A stretch of DNA of 64,000 nucleotides from Antarctobacter aquimaris (GTDB lineage: Bacteria; Pseudomonadota; Alphaproteobacteria; Rhodobacterales; Rhodobacteraceae). The stretch spans positions 248,001-312,000 of the forward strand of contig NZ_FXYF01000003.1 of the NCBI RefSeq assembly GCF_900184945.1, read 5' to 3'. The position numbers were made by a program, and so were the translations under genes. The notes beneath the pieces were generated by a model that saw nothing but the letters and a program-made list of their open reading frames with translations, was not told the DNA's origin and did not search any database. Positions 50,709 to 59,795 of the stretch are shown one piece after another (position 1 is the first letter of the stretch; the number at the start of each line of letters is the position of its first letter).

Positions 50709-51520
50709 CAGCTGCGCGCCTTGCGCTGGCGGTTCATCAGGTGGTCGGCGTAGCGGGTGGCGGGAATGGTGATCGCGAGAAAGATCAGCGCCGCGCCGAC
50801 ATAGGGGGTGAAGTTCGCCAGCAGGGATTTGTAGACGCCGGCCTGGCGGAAGATCTCGACCGGGCCGATGAAGGACAGGAGTGCCACGTCCTTTTGCAGC
50901 GCGATGAACAGGTTCATGTTGGCGGGCACGACACGGCGGATCGCCTGCGGCAGGATGACAAAGCGCATCGCGTCCGACGACGACAGGCCCAGCGAGAGGG
51001 CGGCGGCGCGCTGGCTTTCGTGGATCGACTCGATGCCCGAACGGATCACCTCGGCGACGTAGGCGGCATAGACCAGGACCAGCGCCAGCGAGCCCCAGAT
51101 GTAGGGTGAATTCCATGGCCGCGGCAAGCCCAGCCCGGGAATGCCGAAGCCGATCAGGTAGATCACCAGGATCACCGGCAGGCCGCGGAACACGTCGGTG
51201 AACAGGACCGCGGCCAGTTTCAGCGGGTAGAGCGCGGGGCTGCGCAGGTCCCGCGCGATGGCGATGGCAAGGCCAAGCGCGGCGATCAGCGGGGCGCACC
51301 AGGCAAAGATGGCGATGTCGAGCAGGAAGGCCTCGAGCAGGCCGGGGAAGGTCTTGGCCAGCACTTCGCCGTTGAAGAAGCTGCGCTGGACGCGGTCCCA
51401 TCCGGGCGCGAGCGGCACGAGGAGGACCAACGCCAGGATCACCGCCACCGTGGAGGTGGCGGCGATCAGGTTGGCGCGGCGGCGCTGGCGCGCTTCAAAG
51501 ACCTGGCGGCGTGTCGGCAT
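50708..51520 (-). CDS. Amino-acid ABC transporter permease
   Basis: A 270-residue inner-membrane permease of the HisM/GlnP family with about five or six membrane segments. The EAA-type loop reads ESQRAAALSLGLSSSDAMRFVILPQA, which contacts the ATPase. A basic N-terminal tail (TRRQVFEARQRRRAN) precedes the first helix. Only one permease gene is present, so a homodimer is likely. A repeat element lies between it and the binding-protein gene. Confidence 0.93.
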   Translation of the reverse strand: MPTRRQVFEARQRRRANLIAATSTVAVILALVLLVPLAPGWDRVQRSFFNGEVLAKTFPGLLEAFLLDIAIFAWCAPLIAALGLAIAIARDLRSPALYPLKLAAVLFTDVFRGLPVILVIYLIGFGIPGLGLPRPWNSPYIWGSLALVLVYAAYVAEVIRSGIESIHESQRAAALSLGLSSSDAMRFVILPQAIRRVVPANMNLFIALQKDVALLSFIGPVEIFRQAGVYKSLLANFTPYVGAALIFLAITIPATRYADHLMNRQRKARS

Positions 51521-51532
51521 GAGACCTTTTCA

Positions 51533-51602
51533 AGGGGAGGGGGCTCTGCCCCCGCCCCGGACCTTGTCCGGGACTCCCCCGGGCGTATTTGTGCAGAGAA
51601 GA
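51533..51602. repeat. GC-rich multi-hairpin intergenic repeat
   Basis: The block contains GGGGG-CTCTG-CCCCC, then CCCCGGAC-CTT-GTCCGGG, then CCCCCGGGCGTATTTGTGCAGAG. I recognise this overall pattern from dispersed intergenic repeats in Rhodobacteraceae genomes. It lies in the 117-bp gap between the binding-protein and permease genes of one ABC operon. There it could protect the upstream message or reduce read-through, giving more binding protein than permease. Confidence 0.6.
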
Positions 51603-51637
51603 AACCGGGGCCGGGGCACGGCGGCCCCGGCGCGGCG

Positions 51638-52453
51638 TCACTGGATGACCGGGACGCCGGTGGTCTCCTGCAGCCACTCGGCCTCGATCTCGGCCAGCTT
51701 GCCGCTGTCCTTGAGCGCGGTCAGCGCGGCGTTCACGCAGTCCCTGAGCGGGCTGCCTTCCTCCATCAGCAGGCCGAACTGGTCGGGGTTGGCGCTGCGC
51801 TCCGGCGGGAACTGGCCCAGGATCGCGCCGTTTTCCAACACCACCGCCGAAAGGTAGAGCGCGGTCGGCAGGTCAAACAGGGCAGCGTCGATCTGGCCGG
51901 CCTGCATCGCGGCGGTCACGTCGACGTTGTCGCCGTAGAGCATCGGCTGCTTGTCCGGGCCGATCAGGTCGGTCAGCATCGGCACGGCGGTGGTGTTGGC
52001 GTCCGCCCCCCAGAGCAGCGTCTTGAGGCTGTCGACCGTGGCCTGCGCGCCGCCGTCGACCACCGACTGCGTGGTCAGAACGGCCATGGCCGAGCTGTAG
52101 TAGGGCAGAGAGAAGTCGACCACCTGTTCGCGTTCCTCGGTGATCGAGAACTGCTGGAGGTTGAAGTCGAAATCCTTGGCGCCGGGCTGGATCGACTGGT
52201 CGAAGGAGGTGCGCACCCAGGTCACCTGATCAGGGCCAAAGCCCATCTCGGCGGCGACGGCATAGGCGACGGCGGCCTCGAAGCCCTTGCCGCTTTCGGG
52301 GGCGTCGTCCAGCACCCAGGGGTAGTAGGCCGGGTTGCCGGTGGCGATGGTGAGCGTGCCGTCGGTCAGCGTCTTGCCGGCGGCGCAGTCGTTCTGAGCA
52401 AAGGCCGGCGCGGCGACGGCGCAGGCGAAAAGGGCGGTGGTGACGAGTTTCAT
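51638..52453 (-). CDS. Amino-acid ABC transporter substrate-binding protein
   Basis: A 271-residue periplasmic protein of the SBP_bac_3 family. The signal peptide is MKLVTTALFACAVAAPAFAQ. The ligand-binding domain shows TLTIATGNPAYYPWVLDDAP, GFEAAVAYAVAAEMGF and ITEEREQVVDFSLPYY. A disulphide is possible (NDCAAG and LRDCVNAAL). It is first in the transporter operon and diverges from the metallophosphoesterase gene. The specificity is probably an amino acid or small cation, not further definable. Confidence 0.93.
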   Translation of the reverse strand: MKLVTTALFACAVAAPAFAQNDCAAGKTLTDGTLTIATGNPAYYPWVLDDAPESGKGFEAAVAYAVAAEMGFGPDQVTWVRTSFDQSIQPGAKDFDFNLQQFSITEEREQVVDFSLPYYSSAMAVLTTQSVVDGGAQATVDSLKTLLWGADANTTAVPMLTDLIGPDKQPMLYGDNVDVTAAMQAGQIDAALFDLPTALYLSAVVLENGAILGQFPPERSANPDQFGLLMEEGSPLRDCVNAALTALKDSGKLAEIEAEWLQETTGVPVIQ

Positions 52454-52667
52454 CGGCGTTCCCTGTCGGATCATGGTTGGCGCCAGATTTGCCGCGTCTG
52501 CGGGGGTTGTCAATTTGTGCCGCTAAAAGGCGGGCTTTCCATCGCGTCTTGCGGCCATGGCGCGCCTCGCCGTGGCAACGCGACTCTGCGGTGGACGGCG
52601 GGCGCGCGCCGTTGTCACCTTGGCGGCAAAGTCCGGCGAGCGGGCGATTCGGCAGGGAGAGCGCCGC

Positions 52668-53486
52668 GTGAAATTCATCCACATGTCCGATATCCACCTT
52701 GCCGCGCCGGGAAAGCTGGTCGACGGGATCGACCCGGCGCCGCGGCTGGCGCAGGCGCTGGCGCATATCGCGAGGCATCATGCGGACGCCGCGCGGCTGA
52801 TCATCACCGGCGACCTGACCCATTGGGCCGAGCCGGAGGCCTATGCCGCGCTGAAGGTGGCGCTGAAGGGGATGCCCGTGCCGGTGCGGCTGATGGTGGG
52901 CAACCACGACACGCGCGAGGGGTTCCTGGCCACCTTCCCCGACCATCCGCGCGACGATGCCGGCCATATCCAGCATGCCGAGGACCTGCCCGAGGGGCGG
53001 TTCATCTATTGCGACACCATCCAGCCCGAGACCCACGCCGGGCATTTCTGCGAACCGCGCCGCGCCTGGCTGGCCAAACAGCTGGCGGGCACGCAACGCG
53101 CCTTTGTCTTTTTCCACCACAACGTGCTGCACCTGGGCGACCCGGCGACCGACCTTTTGTCGCTCAACGACGCCGACCAGGCGCCGTTGCGGGCGCTGCT
53201 GGTCGCCAACCGGGACCGGATCGCGCATATCTTCTTTGGCCATGTGCATGAGCCGCTGAGCGGCACGCTGGCGGGCATCCCGTTTTCCGGCGTGACCTCG
53301 ACCGTGCACCAGACCATCCCGAACCTGTCTCCTTCGTTGATGTCGGGGATGGGGCCGCTGGAGCCGTCCTACCGCGTGGTGCTGATCCGGGGCGAGGACG
53401 TGGTGATCCACCAGATCCCCTTTGCCTGGGAGGGCGAGGTGATCTGGCACGGTGGCAGTTGGCAGGACTGGGTGGAAAAGGCCTGA
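52668..53486 (+). CDS. Metallophosphoesterase, CpdA-like
   Basis: A 272-residue calcineurin-like phosphoesterase. All metal motifs are present: HMSDIHL, LIITGDLTHW, MVGNHDTR, FFHHNVLH and FFGHVHEPLSG. The pattern fits the class III cyclic-nucleotide phosphodiesterase group (CpdA), but related enzymes act on other phosphodiesters. The start is GTG at 52668 after CAGGGAGAG. It converges with the aldo/keto reductase gene, 3 bp away. Confidence 0.88.
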   Translation: MKFIHMSDIHLAAPGKLVDGIDPAPRLAQALAHIARHHADAARLIITGDLTHWAEPEAYAALKVALKGMPVPVRLMVGNHDTREGFLATFPDHPRDDAGHIQHAEDLPEGRFIYCDTIQPETHAGHFCEPRRAWLAKQLAGTQRAFVFFHHNVLHLGDPATDLLSLNDADQAPLRALLVANRDRIAHIFFGHVHEPLSGTLAGIPFSGVTSTVHQTIPNLSPSLMSGMGPLEPSYRVVLIRGEDVVIHQIPFAWEGEVIWHGGSWQDWVEKA

Positions 53487-53489
53487 GCC

Positions 53490-54452
53490 TCAGCCGGGCT
53501 TGTAGACGCGGCTGGCCTCCGGGTCCTCGGCGGAAAAGGGCAGGGCGGACAGGTCGTCCCACAGAGCCTGCGGCAGCTTCATCGCCGCCCAGTCCAGCGT
53601 CTGCTGCACGCGCTCGGGTTTGGACACGCCGACCACGGTGGAGGTGACGCGCGGATCGCGCAGCGAGAATTGCAGCGCCGCGACGCCCGTCGGCACGCCG
53701 TGGCGGGCGCAGACCTCCTCGATCGCGCGTACGGGCGCCAGCGCCGCGTCGTCGGCCGCCTGGTAGGTGATGCGCGGCATGGCAGCGCTGCCCTTGGCCA
53801 GCACGCCGCTGGCGAAGGGGGCGGCGTTCAGCACGGCGATGTCGTTGTCATAGGCGTAATCGAACATCGCCTCGGCCGAGCGGTTGAGCAGGGTGAACCG
53901 GTTGTGCGAGATCAGCGCGTCGAAGGGATAGGCGCGCAGGATCGGCTCCATCACGTCAAGCCGCCCCATGGCGAGGCCCACGGCCTGCGCCAGCCCTTCT
54001 TCCTTCAGCTTGAACAGTTCGTCCAGCGCGCCGCCCTCGCCTGTGATTTCGGTCAGGTCGCGGGCGTGCTCGGGGTCGTGCAGGTGCAGCAGCGGCACGG
54101 ACTCGAGGTTGAGCGCTCTCAGGCTTTCCTCGATGGACGCGCGCACGCGGGCGGCATCAAAGCGGCCGGTCTCCATGTCGCGGTCCAGCTTGGTGGACAA
54201 CACGAACCCTTTGGGCAGGCCGCCGCGCGCCTTGATGACCTGTCCGATGCGTTCCTCGGAGCGGCCAAAGCCGTAGTTGCGCGAGGTGTCGAGAAAGTTC
54301 ACCGGGCCGTCAAAGATCGCCTCGATGGTGGCGCGGGCGCGGGCCTCGTCGACGGAATAGCCGTAGGTGTAGGGCATGTCGCCCAGCGCGGAAGCGCCAA
54401 AGCAAAGCTCGGTCACCTCGAGGTCGGTCTTGCCAAGGGCGTAGCGGGGCAT
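53490..54452 (-). CDS. Aldo/keto reductase (aldose dehydrogenase-like)
   Basis: A 320-residue NAD(P)-linked oxidoreductase. The family start is LGKTDLEVTELCFGASALGD. The catalytic set is FLDTSRNYGFGRSEERIGQ with VLSTKLDRD. The C-terminal cofactor segment is VTSTVVGVSKPERVQQTLDW. The pattern resembles D-threo-aldose/L-fucose dehydrogenases and pyridoxal dehydrogenase. The substrate is not certain. It stands alone; a strong hairpin lies upstream, between it and the DUF411 gene. Confidence 0.9.
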   Translation of the reverse strand: MPRYALGKTDLEVTELCFGASALGDMPYTYGYSVDEARARATIEAIFDGPVNFLDTSRNYGFGRSEERIGQVIKARGGLPKGFVLSTKLDRDMETGRFDAARVRASIEESLRALNLESVPLLHLHDPEHARDLTEITGEGGALDELFKLKEEGLAQAVGLAMGRLDVMEPILRAYPFDALISHNRFTLLNRSAEAMFDYAYDNDIAVLNAAPFASGVLAKGSAAMPRITYQAADDAALAPVRAIEEVCARHGVPTGVAALQFSLRDPRVTSTVVGVSKPERVQQTLDWAAMKLPQALWDDLSALPFSAEDPEASRVYKPG

Positions 54453-54510
54453 GGGGGATCCTCCGGGTTTGGGCGGGCTCTGGCGGCCCCGTGTCGTCCG
54501 CCCATCAGTG

Positions 54511-54550
54511 CCCGGATCGGCGCGCGCAGGCAAGGGCGCGCCGGTCCGGG
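54511..54550 (-). terminator. Very strong hairpin, probable terminator of the DUF411 gene
   Basis: The arms 54511-54525 and 54536-54550 pair over 15 positions with one T/G wobble and a ten-base loop. It lies seven bases beyond the DUF411 stop. No T run follows, so the terminator call is less certain than the hairpin itself. Confidence 0.45.
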
Positions 54551-54556
54551 GCAAGG

Positions 54557-55033
54557 TCATGCGGCGGCGGGATAGCTGGAAAAGACCTGCGTGCTGCCGT
54601 CGCGCCGGATCAGGTGGACGTCGTAGGCCTCGCGCTGCGACTCCGGTCCCATGCCGGGCGAACCGAAGGGCATCCCCGGCACCGACAGGCCCACCGCCTC
54701 GGGACGTTCGTCCAGCAGGCGGCGGATGTCGGCGACGGGCACGTGACCTTCGATCATGTAGTCCTGGATCTGCGCGGTGTGACACGAGGCCATTTCCGGC
54801 GGGATCCCCTTGGCCATCTTGTAGCCGGCCAGTTCATCGGGGCGGGCGTGTTCGATGCTGACCTCGAACCCTTCGGCCTGGAGGATCTCGATCCAGGCGC
54901 CGCAGCAGCCGCAATTGGGGTCTTTCACAACATGGATGGCGGGGCCACCGGCGGCGTGCAGCGACCCGGGCAGCGCCGTTGCGGCGGCGGCCATGAGCAG
55001 GATCTGGCGGCGGTCAAGGCGGGGCGTCGGCAT
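54557..55033 (-). CDS. DUF411 metal-binding protein, Tat-exported
   Basis: A 158-residue periplasmic protein. A Tat-type signal (LDRRQILLMAAAATALPGSLHA) precedes the DUF411 core: KDPNCGCCGAWIEIL (CxCC), then SCHTAQIQDYMIEGHVP and GMPFGSPGM. Members occur beside copper-resistance genes and are thought to bind metal. No such genes flank it here. Confidence 0.88.
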   Translation of the reverse strand: MPTPRLDRRQILLMAAAATALPGSLHAAGGPAIHVVKDPNCGCCGAWIEILQAEGFEVSIEHARPDELAGYKMAKGIPPEMASCHTAQIQDYMIEGHVPVADIRRLLDERPEAVGLSVPGMPFGSPGMGPESQREAYDVHLIRRDGSTQVFSSYPAAA

Positions 55034-55113
55034 GGCTGTTGGTCCTTTTTCCTGGCGCTTTGCACCGAAGTAGGGGTTCCCGCAGGGGGAAGGTCAAGGG
55101 CCTGCGCCGGCAC

Positions 55114-57543
55114 TCATCCCCGGGGCCGCGTCATCTGCGGGTCATAGGGGCTGGGCGCGATGACCTCGGCCGTGACCATCTCGCCCAGCAGGTCGAGGTG
55201 CAGCGCGGTGCCGGGCGCGGCCAGCGCCGGATCGATGAAGCCCAGCGCAAGGTTCAGCCCGGTGCGGAACCCGTAGGCCCCCGAAGTGACGGTGCCCACC
55301 ACCTTGCCGTCCAGCATCATCGAGGCGCCGGGCGTGGCGCGGCGGTCGGGCGCGTCGTGGCGCAGGGTGACAAGCCGCTTGCGCGGGCCCGCGTCGTGCC
55401 GGTTCAGCAGCACCGCCTTGCCGTGGAACTCTTTCGCCAGGTCGACGAAGCGATCCAGCCCGGTCTCGAACGGGGTGAACTCGGTCACGAGGTCGGCCTT
55501 CCAGTGCAGGAAGCTCTTTTCCAACCGCATGGACTCGACCGCATGGCTGCCAAACAGGCGCAGGCCATGCGCCGCGCCCGCCTCGCGCAGGGCGGTGTAG
55601 GCGGCGTAGAGCGAGGGGGTGGGCACGTGGATCTCGTAGGCCAGTTCGCCGGAAAAGCTGACCGAAAGGACCGTGGCGGGGGCATAGCCCACGAAACATT
55701 CGCGCACCGACAGCCACGGAAAGACCTGCGCGGACCAATCGCCGCGCGCGACCTCGGACAGCACGGCGCGGGCGCGCGGACCGGCCAGAACAAGGATGGT
55801 CATGTCATCGGTCAGGCTGCGGATCTGCACGTACTCACCGGGGCGCCGATGCATCAGCAGCCAGTCACGGTCATGTTGTTCCGAGGCCGCCGCCGATCCG
55901 TACCAGACCCGGGCCGGCCCCCGGTCCGAGGCGGGCAGGTTGGCAAAGGTCGCCTCGGCCTTGATCATGCCGTGGTCGTTCAGCAGGTAGCCCAGGCCCA
56001 CCCGGCCCACACGTTTCGTGACCCGGCCGCAGCACAGACGGTCGAGAAAGGCATGACGGTCGGCGCCGGTGATCTCCAGCCGGTTGAAGCCGTTGACCTC
56101 GGCCAGCCCCACTGCCGTGTGCACCGCCTGCACCTCTTGGCCGACCAGCGCGTGCGCCTCGTCAAAGCGAAAGCTGGGGGTGACGTGCAGGCCTGCGGGG
56201 GCAAAAACCTCGGCCCGTTCCCAGCCGTTGATGGGTGTGAAATGCGCGCCCTCGGCCCGGAGGACCGGGGTCAGCGGCGTCGTGCGCGCCATGCGGCCGG
56301 CGGGGCGGTGTTCGTTGGGAAAGTGAAAGCGGAACTCGTTCTGGTAGTCCTGAATGGCCATGCGCGCGGTCAGTTCGACATTCGTATGCGGGCCAAAGCG
56401 GCGCGGATCGATCACCCAGGTGTCATAACAGGCCTCGCCGTGCACGATCTGTTGCGCCAGCAGCCAGCCGTGGCCGCCGCCCTCGCCCAGACCGGCACGC
56501 AACCCGATGATGCAAAAGGCGTTGCGCTTGCCCGGGATCGGGCCGACCAGCGGCGCGCCGTCGATGGTGTAGGTGATCGGGCCGTTGACGATGGTGTGAA
56601 TCCCGGCCTCGCGCAGGGCGGGCATCCGGGCAAAGGCGCCTTCGAGCACGTCCATGATGCGGTCGAGGTCGTCGGGGCAGAGCGCGTTGGTGAACTTGGG
56701 GTCGATGCCGTCCATGCCCCAGGTCTTGCAGCCTTGCTCGTAGAACCCGATCAGCAGGCCGGTCTTGTCCTGCCGGCAGTAGTAGTCCGAGATCGGGCAG
56801 CGGATCAGCGGCATGCGGTGGCCCGCCTGCGCGATCTGCGGGATTTCCTCGGTCACGAAATACTGGTGTTCCATCGACATGACCGGGTGATGCACGCCCA
56901 TCATGGCACCCACCTCGTTCACCCGGTAGCCGCAGGCGTTGACCACCACCTCGGCGTGGACCTCGCCCTGCGGCGTGGTCACGATCCAGCTGTCGTCGGG
57001 CAGCTGGCGCAGGGCGGTGACGGGGGTGTTGCGGTGGATCTCTGCCCCGGCGAGACGGGCGCGGCGGGCCAGCGCCTGGCACAGCTGCGCCGGGTCGATA
57101 TCGCCGTCCAGCGGATCCCAGAGCCCGCCGATCAGGTTGTCGGTCGAGATCAGCGGGTGACGGCGGGCGCATTCGGCGGCGTCGATCACCTCGAAATGCA
57201 CGTCCATGCCGCGCGCCATCGAGGCAAAGTGGCGGTAGCCGTCCATGTGGGCGGCGGTGTTCGCCAGCCGGATGCCGCCGTCGCCGTGGTGGTAGGTGAT
57301 CGGGTAGTCGGGGTCTTCGGCCAGTTCCTTGTAGAGCGCGATGGAGTGGCTTTTCAGTCCGACCATCGTCTGGGTCATGCCGAAATTCGTCACCTGCGCG
57401 GCGGAATGCCAGGTGGTGCCCGAGGTCAGCTCGTCCCGTTCGAGCAGCATGACATCGGTCCAGCCTTCCTGCGTCAGGTGGTAGAGGGTGGAACAGCCGG
57501 CGATGCCGCCGCCGATCACCACGGCACGAGTGGTCGTTTTCAT
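55114..57543 (-). CDS. FAD-dependent dimethylglycine/sarcosine dehydrogenase-type enzyme with GcvT domain
   Basis: An 809-residue two-part flavoenzyme. The N-terminal DAO domain (AVVIGGGIAGCSTLYHL) has SGTTWHSAAQVTNFG, whose His aligns with the covalent FAD-linking His of mammalian dimethylglycine dehydrogenase. From about residue 430 a GcvT-type aminomethyltransferase domain begins and ends VTSGAYGFRTGLNLALGF. It would bind tetrahydrofolate and take up the C1 unit from N-methyl groups. The class includes DMGDH, sarcosine dehydrogenase and related methylamine enzymes, so the exact substrate is open. The start ATG 57543 precedes KTTTRAV. Confidence 0.9.
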   Translation of the reverse strand: MKTTTRAVVIGGGIAGCSTLYHLTQEGWTDVMLLERDELTSGTTWHSAAQVTNFGMTQTMVGLKSHSIALYKELAEDPDYPITYHHGDGGIRLANTAAHMDGYRHFASMARGMDVHFEVIDAAECARRHPLISTDNLIGGLWDPLDGDIDPAQLCQALARRARLAGAEIHRNTPVTALRQLPDDSWIVTTPQGEVHAEVVVNACGYRVNEVGAMMGVHHPVMSMEHQYFVTEEIPQIAQAGHRMPLIRCPISDYYCRQDKTGLLIGFYEQGCKTWGMDGIDPKFTNALCPDDLDRIMDVLEGAFARMPALREAGIHTIVNGPITYTIDGAPLVGPIPGKRNAFCIIGLRAGLGEGGGHGWLLAQQIVHGEACYDTWVIDPRRFGPHTNVELTARMAIQDYQNEFRFHFPNEHRPAGRMARTTPLTPVLRAEGAHFTPINGWERAEVFAPAGLHVTPSFRFDEAHALVGQEVQAVHTAVGLAEVNGFNRLEITGADRHAFLDRLCCGRVTKRVGRVGLGYLLNDHGMIKAEATFANLPASDRGPARVWYGSAAASEQHDRDWLLMHRRPGEYVQIRSLTDDMTILVLAGPRARAVLSEVARGDWSAQVFPWLSVRECFVGYAPATVLSVSFSGELAYEIHVPTPSLYAAYTALREAGAAHGLRLFGSHAVESMRLEKSFLHWKADLVTEFTPFETGLDRFVDLAKEFHGKAVLLNRHDAGPRKRLVTLRHDAPDRRATPGASMMLDGKVVGTVTSGAYGFRTGLNLALGFIDPALAAPGTALHLDLLGEMVTAEVIAPSPYDPQMTRPRG

Positions 57544-57884
57544 GTGGGCCTCCTGTTGGCGCGGCCATCGGGAGGGGAGTCCGGGTTGCATCGCAAGGGG
57601 CTGGTTGCGGTTTCCGTGTCTTGGAAACCGGACTTCCAAAAGCCTTCAGCCGCATTTCACCGCTTGCCAGCCGATGTCCTCAAACGCGTTGTTCCGCAGG
57701 GGGACCCTGTCGGCACGCGACAGCCCCGGCTCATCCCGCCGCGCCGCGCCAGCGGGCGGGCAATCTGCGCAACACCCCTGTTGCGTGCGGGCTGTTTCGC
57801 GCAGGGCAGGCGCGCGTCGCGCGGCTTCGTGCTGCACGGGCGGGACCCGGACCGGAGCACCGCGCAGGGCGACGCCGTGTGAGG
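57544..57884. other. Gene-free region upstream of the dehydrogenase gene
   Basis: These 341 bases separate the start of the flavoenzyme gene from the end of the chemoreceptor gene, both on the minus strand. The first 100 bases should hold the flavoenzyme promoter and include overlapping inverted repeats (listed separately). Several short open frames exist in the GC-rich remainder, but none has family sequence or a ribosome-binding site that I trust. Confidence 0.5.
57609..57638. promoter_or_regulatory. Overlapping inverted repeats upstream of the dehydrogenase gene
   Basis: GGTTTCC-GTGTCTT-GGAAACC (57609-57629) is perfect. It shares its right arm with TTGGAA-ACCGGAC-TTCCAA (57621-57639). Both have seven-base spacers, so the three arms form an alternating series like a dimer or double-dimer operator. 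The series lies 66 bp before the ATG. The regulator is not in the window. Confidence 0.4.
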
Positions 57885-59348
57885 TCAGGCGGCAGCGCTG
57901 CGCCTTGGCGCGGCATTCGACGTGGTGGCCGATGCGCTGGTCCCGGGCTGGGCCTTCAGCGTCAGGCCGGCCAGGGCACTTTTCACCTCGGCCGCGTTTT
58001 TGCGCATGATCGAGGTGGCTGCGGTGGTCTGTTCGACCATGGCCGCGTTCTGCTGGGTGACGTTGTCCATCTGGCTGACCGCCGAGTTGACCTCGGACAG
58101 GGCGGTCGACTGCTCGGCCGAGGCAGCGGCGATGGCCGAGGCAAGACCCGAGACCTGTTCGAAGCTTTCCACGATGGCCTTGAGGCTGCGCGCGGCGTTG
58201 TCGATCAGGTCGACGCCGGTGGCGACCTCCCTGGAGCTGTTGCTGACCAGGTCGCTGATCTGGCGCGCGGCATCCGAGGCATTGCCCGCCAGCACCCGCA
58301 CCTCTTCGGCGACCACGGCAAAGCCGCGCCCGGCGGCACCGGCGCGGGCGGCCTCGACCCCGGCGTTGAGCGCCAGCAGGTTGGTCTGAAAGGCGATGTC
58401 GTCGATCAGCCCGATGATGCGCGTGATCTGGTCCGAAGCGCTGCGGATCCGCGACATGGCGCCCGACGCCTCTTCGACGGTGCGTGCGCCCTGCGTGGCG
58501 GTCTGCGCGGCGGCGGCGGCGACGCTGTTGGCCTCGGCGGTGTTGCCTGCGGAACTGGCCACGTTTTCCGCCAGTTCCTGGACGGCGGCGGCGGTCTCTT
58601 CCAGCGAGGCGGCCTGGTTTGTGGTCCTGTGCGAAAGGTCGTCGGCGGCCGAGGACACCTCGGCGATGATCCTGACCAGGTTCTCGATGGTGCCGGCAAC
58701 CGTCGACATGGTGCCGCGCAGGTTGGCGGTTGCGCGGTTCAGCTTCAGCCGCAAGTCATCGTAGCGGCGGGGATAATCGCTGTCGTCGGGGCCGGGGATG
58801 ACATGGGTCAGGTCGCCTTCGGCCAGCCGCTCGATGGCCGTGCTCAGGTGCGTGAAGGCGGCGGTGCGTTCCTCCGCCTGGATGCGGAAGCAGGTTTCCA
58901 CCACCCGTTCGATATCCAGCGCAAAGGCGCGCGTCAGCACGCCAACCAGCTGCGGAAGCCGCCCGCGCTTGCGCCAGGGCAGGCGTTTGACCAGCGCGGC
59001 GATCAGGTCCGAGGTGGCCAGCGTGTACGCAGACATGTAGGCATCAAGCGGCAGGTCGATGCGGGCATGGGTGCGCCCGATCCGGTCGACCGAAGCGATG
59101 TAGTCCGCGTCGAAATTGGCCGACAGCAGGCGCTGCCAGTGCTTTTTCTGTGCGTTGCGGGCAAAGTCCATCCGGTCGGTGTCGGCGAAGAAGCTGGCCG
59201 TATCGGGGTTGGCGTTGGCCCGGACGTAGAACGCCGTCAGGATGGCGTCCAGTTCGGGGATCAGCAGGCTGCCCACTTCGCGCAGCAGGGCCGCATTCTC
59301 GCCATCCAGGTGGAAGTGCGCGAGTTTCTTGGAGAGTGTGTCGGTCAT
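57885..59348 (-). CDS. Soluble globin-coupled methyl-accepting chemotaxis protein
   Basis: A 487-residue chemoreceptor with no membrane segment. Residues 1-160 match the protoglobin sensor type ([21 protein letters not shown]), with His94 as the likely proximal haem ligand. A short HAMP-like linker ([19 protein letters not shown]) leads to the signalling domain, whose hairpin tip is [20 protein letters not shown] and then [20 protein letters not shown]. It probably senses oxygen in the cytosol and signals to CheA/CheW encoded elsewhere. The C-terminal tail is Ala/Ser/Thr rich without a clear receptor pentapeptide. Confidence 0.9.
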   Translation of the reverse strand: MTDTLSKKLAHFHLDGENAALLREVGSLLIPELDAILTAFYVRANANPDTASFFADTDRMDFARNAQKKHWQRLLSANFDADYIASVDRIGRTHARIDLPLDAYMSAYTLATSDLIAALVKRLPWRKRGRLPQLVGVLTRAFALDIERVVETCFRIQAEERTAAFTHLSTAIERLAEGDLTHVIPGPDDSDYPRRYDDLRLKLNRATANLRGTMSTVAGTIENLVRIIAEVSSAADDLSHRTTNQAASLEETAAAVQELAENVASSAGNTAEANSVAAAAAQTATQGARTVEEASGAMSRIRSASDQITRIIGLIDDIAFQTNLLALNAGVEAARAGAAGRGFAVVAEEVRVLAGNASDAARQISDLVSNSSREVATGVDLIDNAARSLKAIVESFEQVSGLASAIAAASAEQSTALSEVNSAVSQMDNVTQQNAAMVEQTTAATSIMRKNAAEVKSALAGLTLKAQPGTSASATTSNAAPRRSAAA

Positions 59349-59498
59349 CCGGAGGCTCCGTCGTCGAGCGAAGGTCGTTGGCGGGCATTAGAGGGACGAT
59401 GTGTTAAGAACCCTCCACGGGATCACGTTGTCGCGACGGTCGTTCCGGCGGGATTGTTTCGATTTGTCGACTTTGCGGGGACAAGCCCGCCGCGTGGA

Positions 59499-59795
59499 TC
59501 AGACAGACACCTTGCGCCGCAGCACGCCGCGCGGCGTTTCGGCCTTGGCGGCGTTGTGGATCACCCGCCCGCGTTCCAGCGCGCCGAAGCGGGCGGCGAG
59601 GCAGTTCTGCAGGCGGTCCTTGCGGCGCTTGAGCGCGGCGTCGGGCTCATCGGCGATGGACTCGGCCAAGGGGTCGATCTGGCTGGGGTCGAGACCGCGG
59701 GCGATGGCGTTCACTCCTGCGGCGCGGTGGGCCAGATCGGGGTCGGAGAGCTGGATACGGACCAGCGACTCGGCGTTGACGCGGCGCACGCCGCC
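59499..59795 (-). pseudogene. urtB: Remnant of urea ABC permease N-terminal region (urtB-like)
   Basis: Directly after the end of the urtA remnant, and in the same open frame, comes RRVNAESLVRIQLSDPDLAH and then RAAGVNAIARGLDPSQID. This resembles the periplasmic helical region found near the N-terminus of UrtB permeases. None of the membrane segments follows, and a stop is met at 59499. I read it as a deletion scar joining urtA to an inner piece of urtB. The identification rests on pattern similarity only. Confidence 0.45.

Noticed and set aside
57646-57837. A 63-codon minus-strand frame in the gap after the chemoreceptor gene
   Set aside because: No ribosome-binding site, no family pattern and overlapping open frames in other phases. 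It is probably chance in GC-rich DNA.
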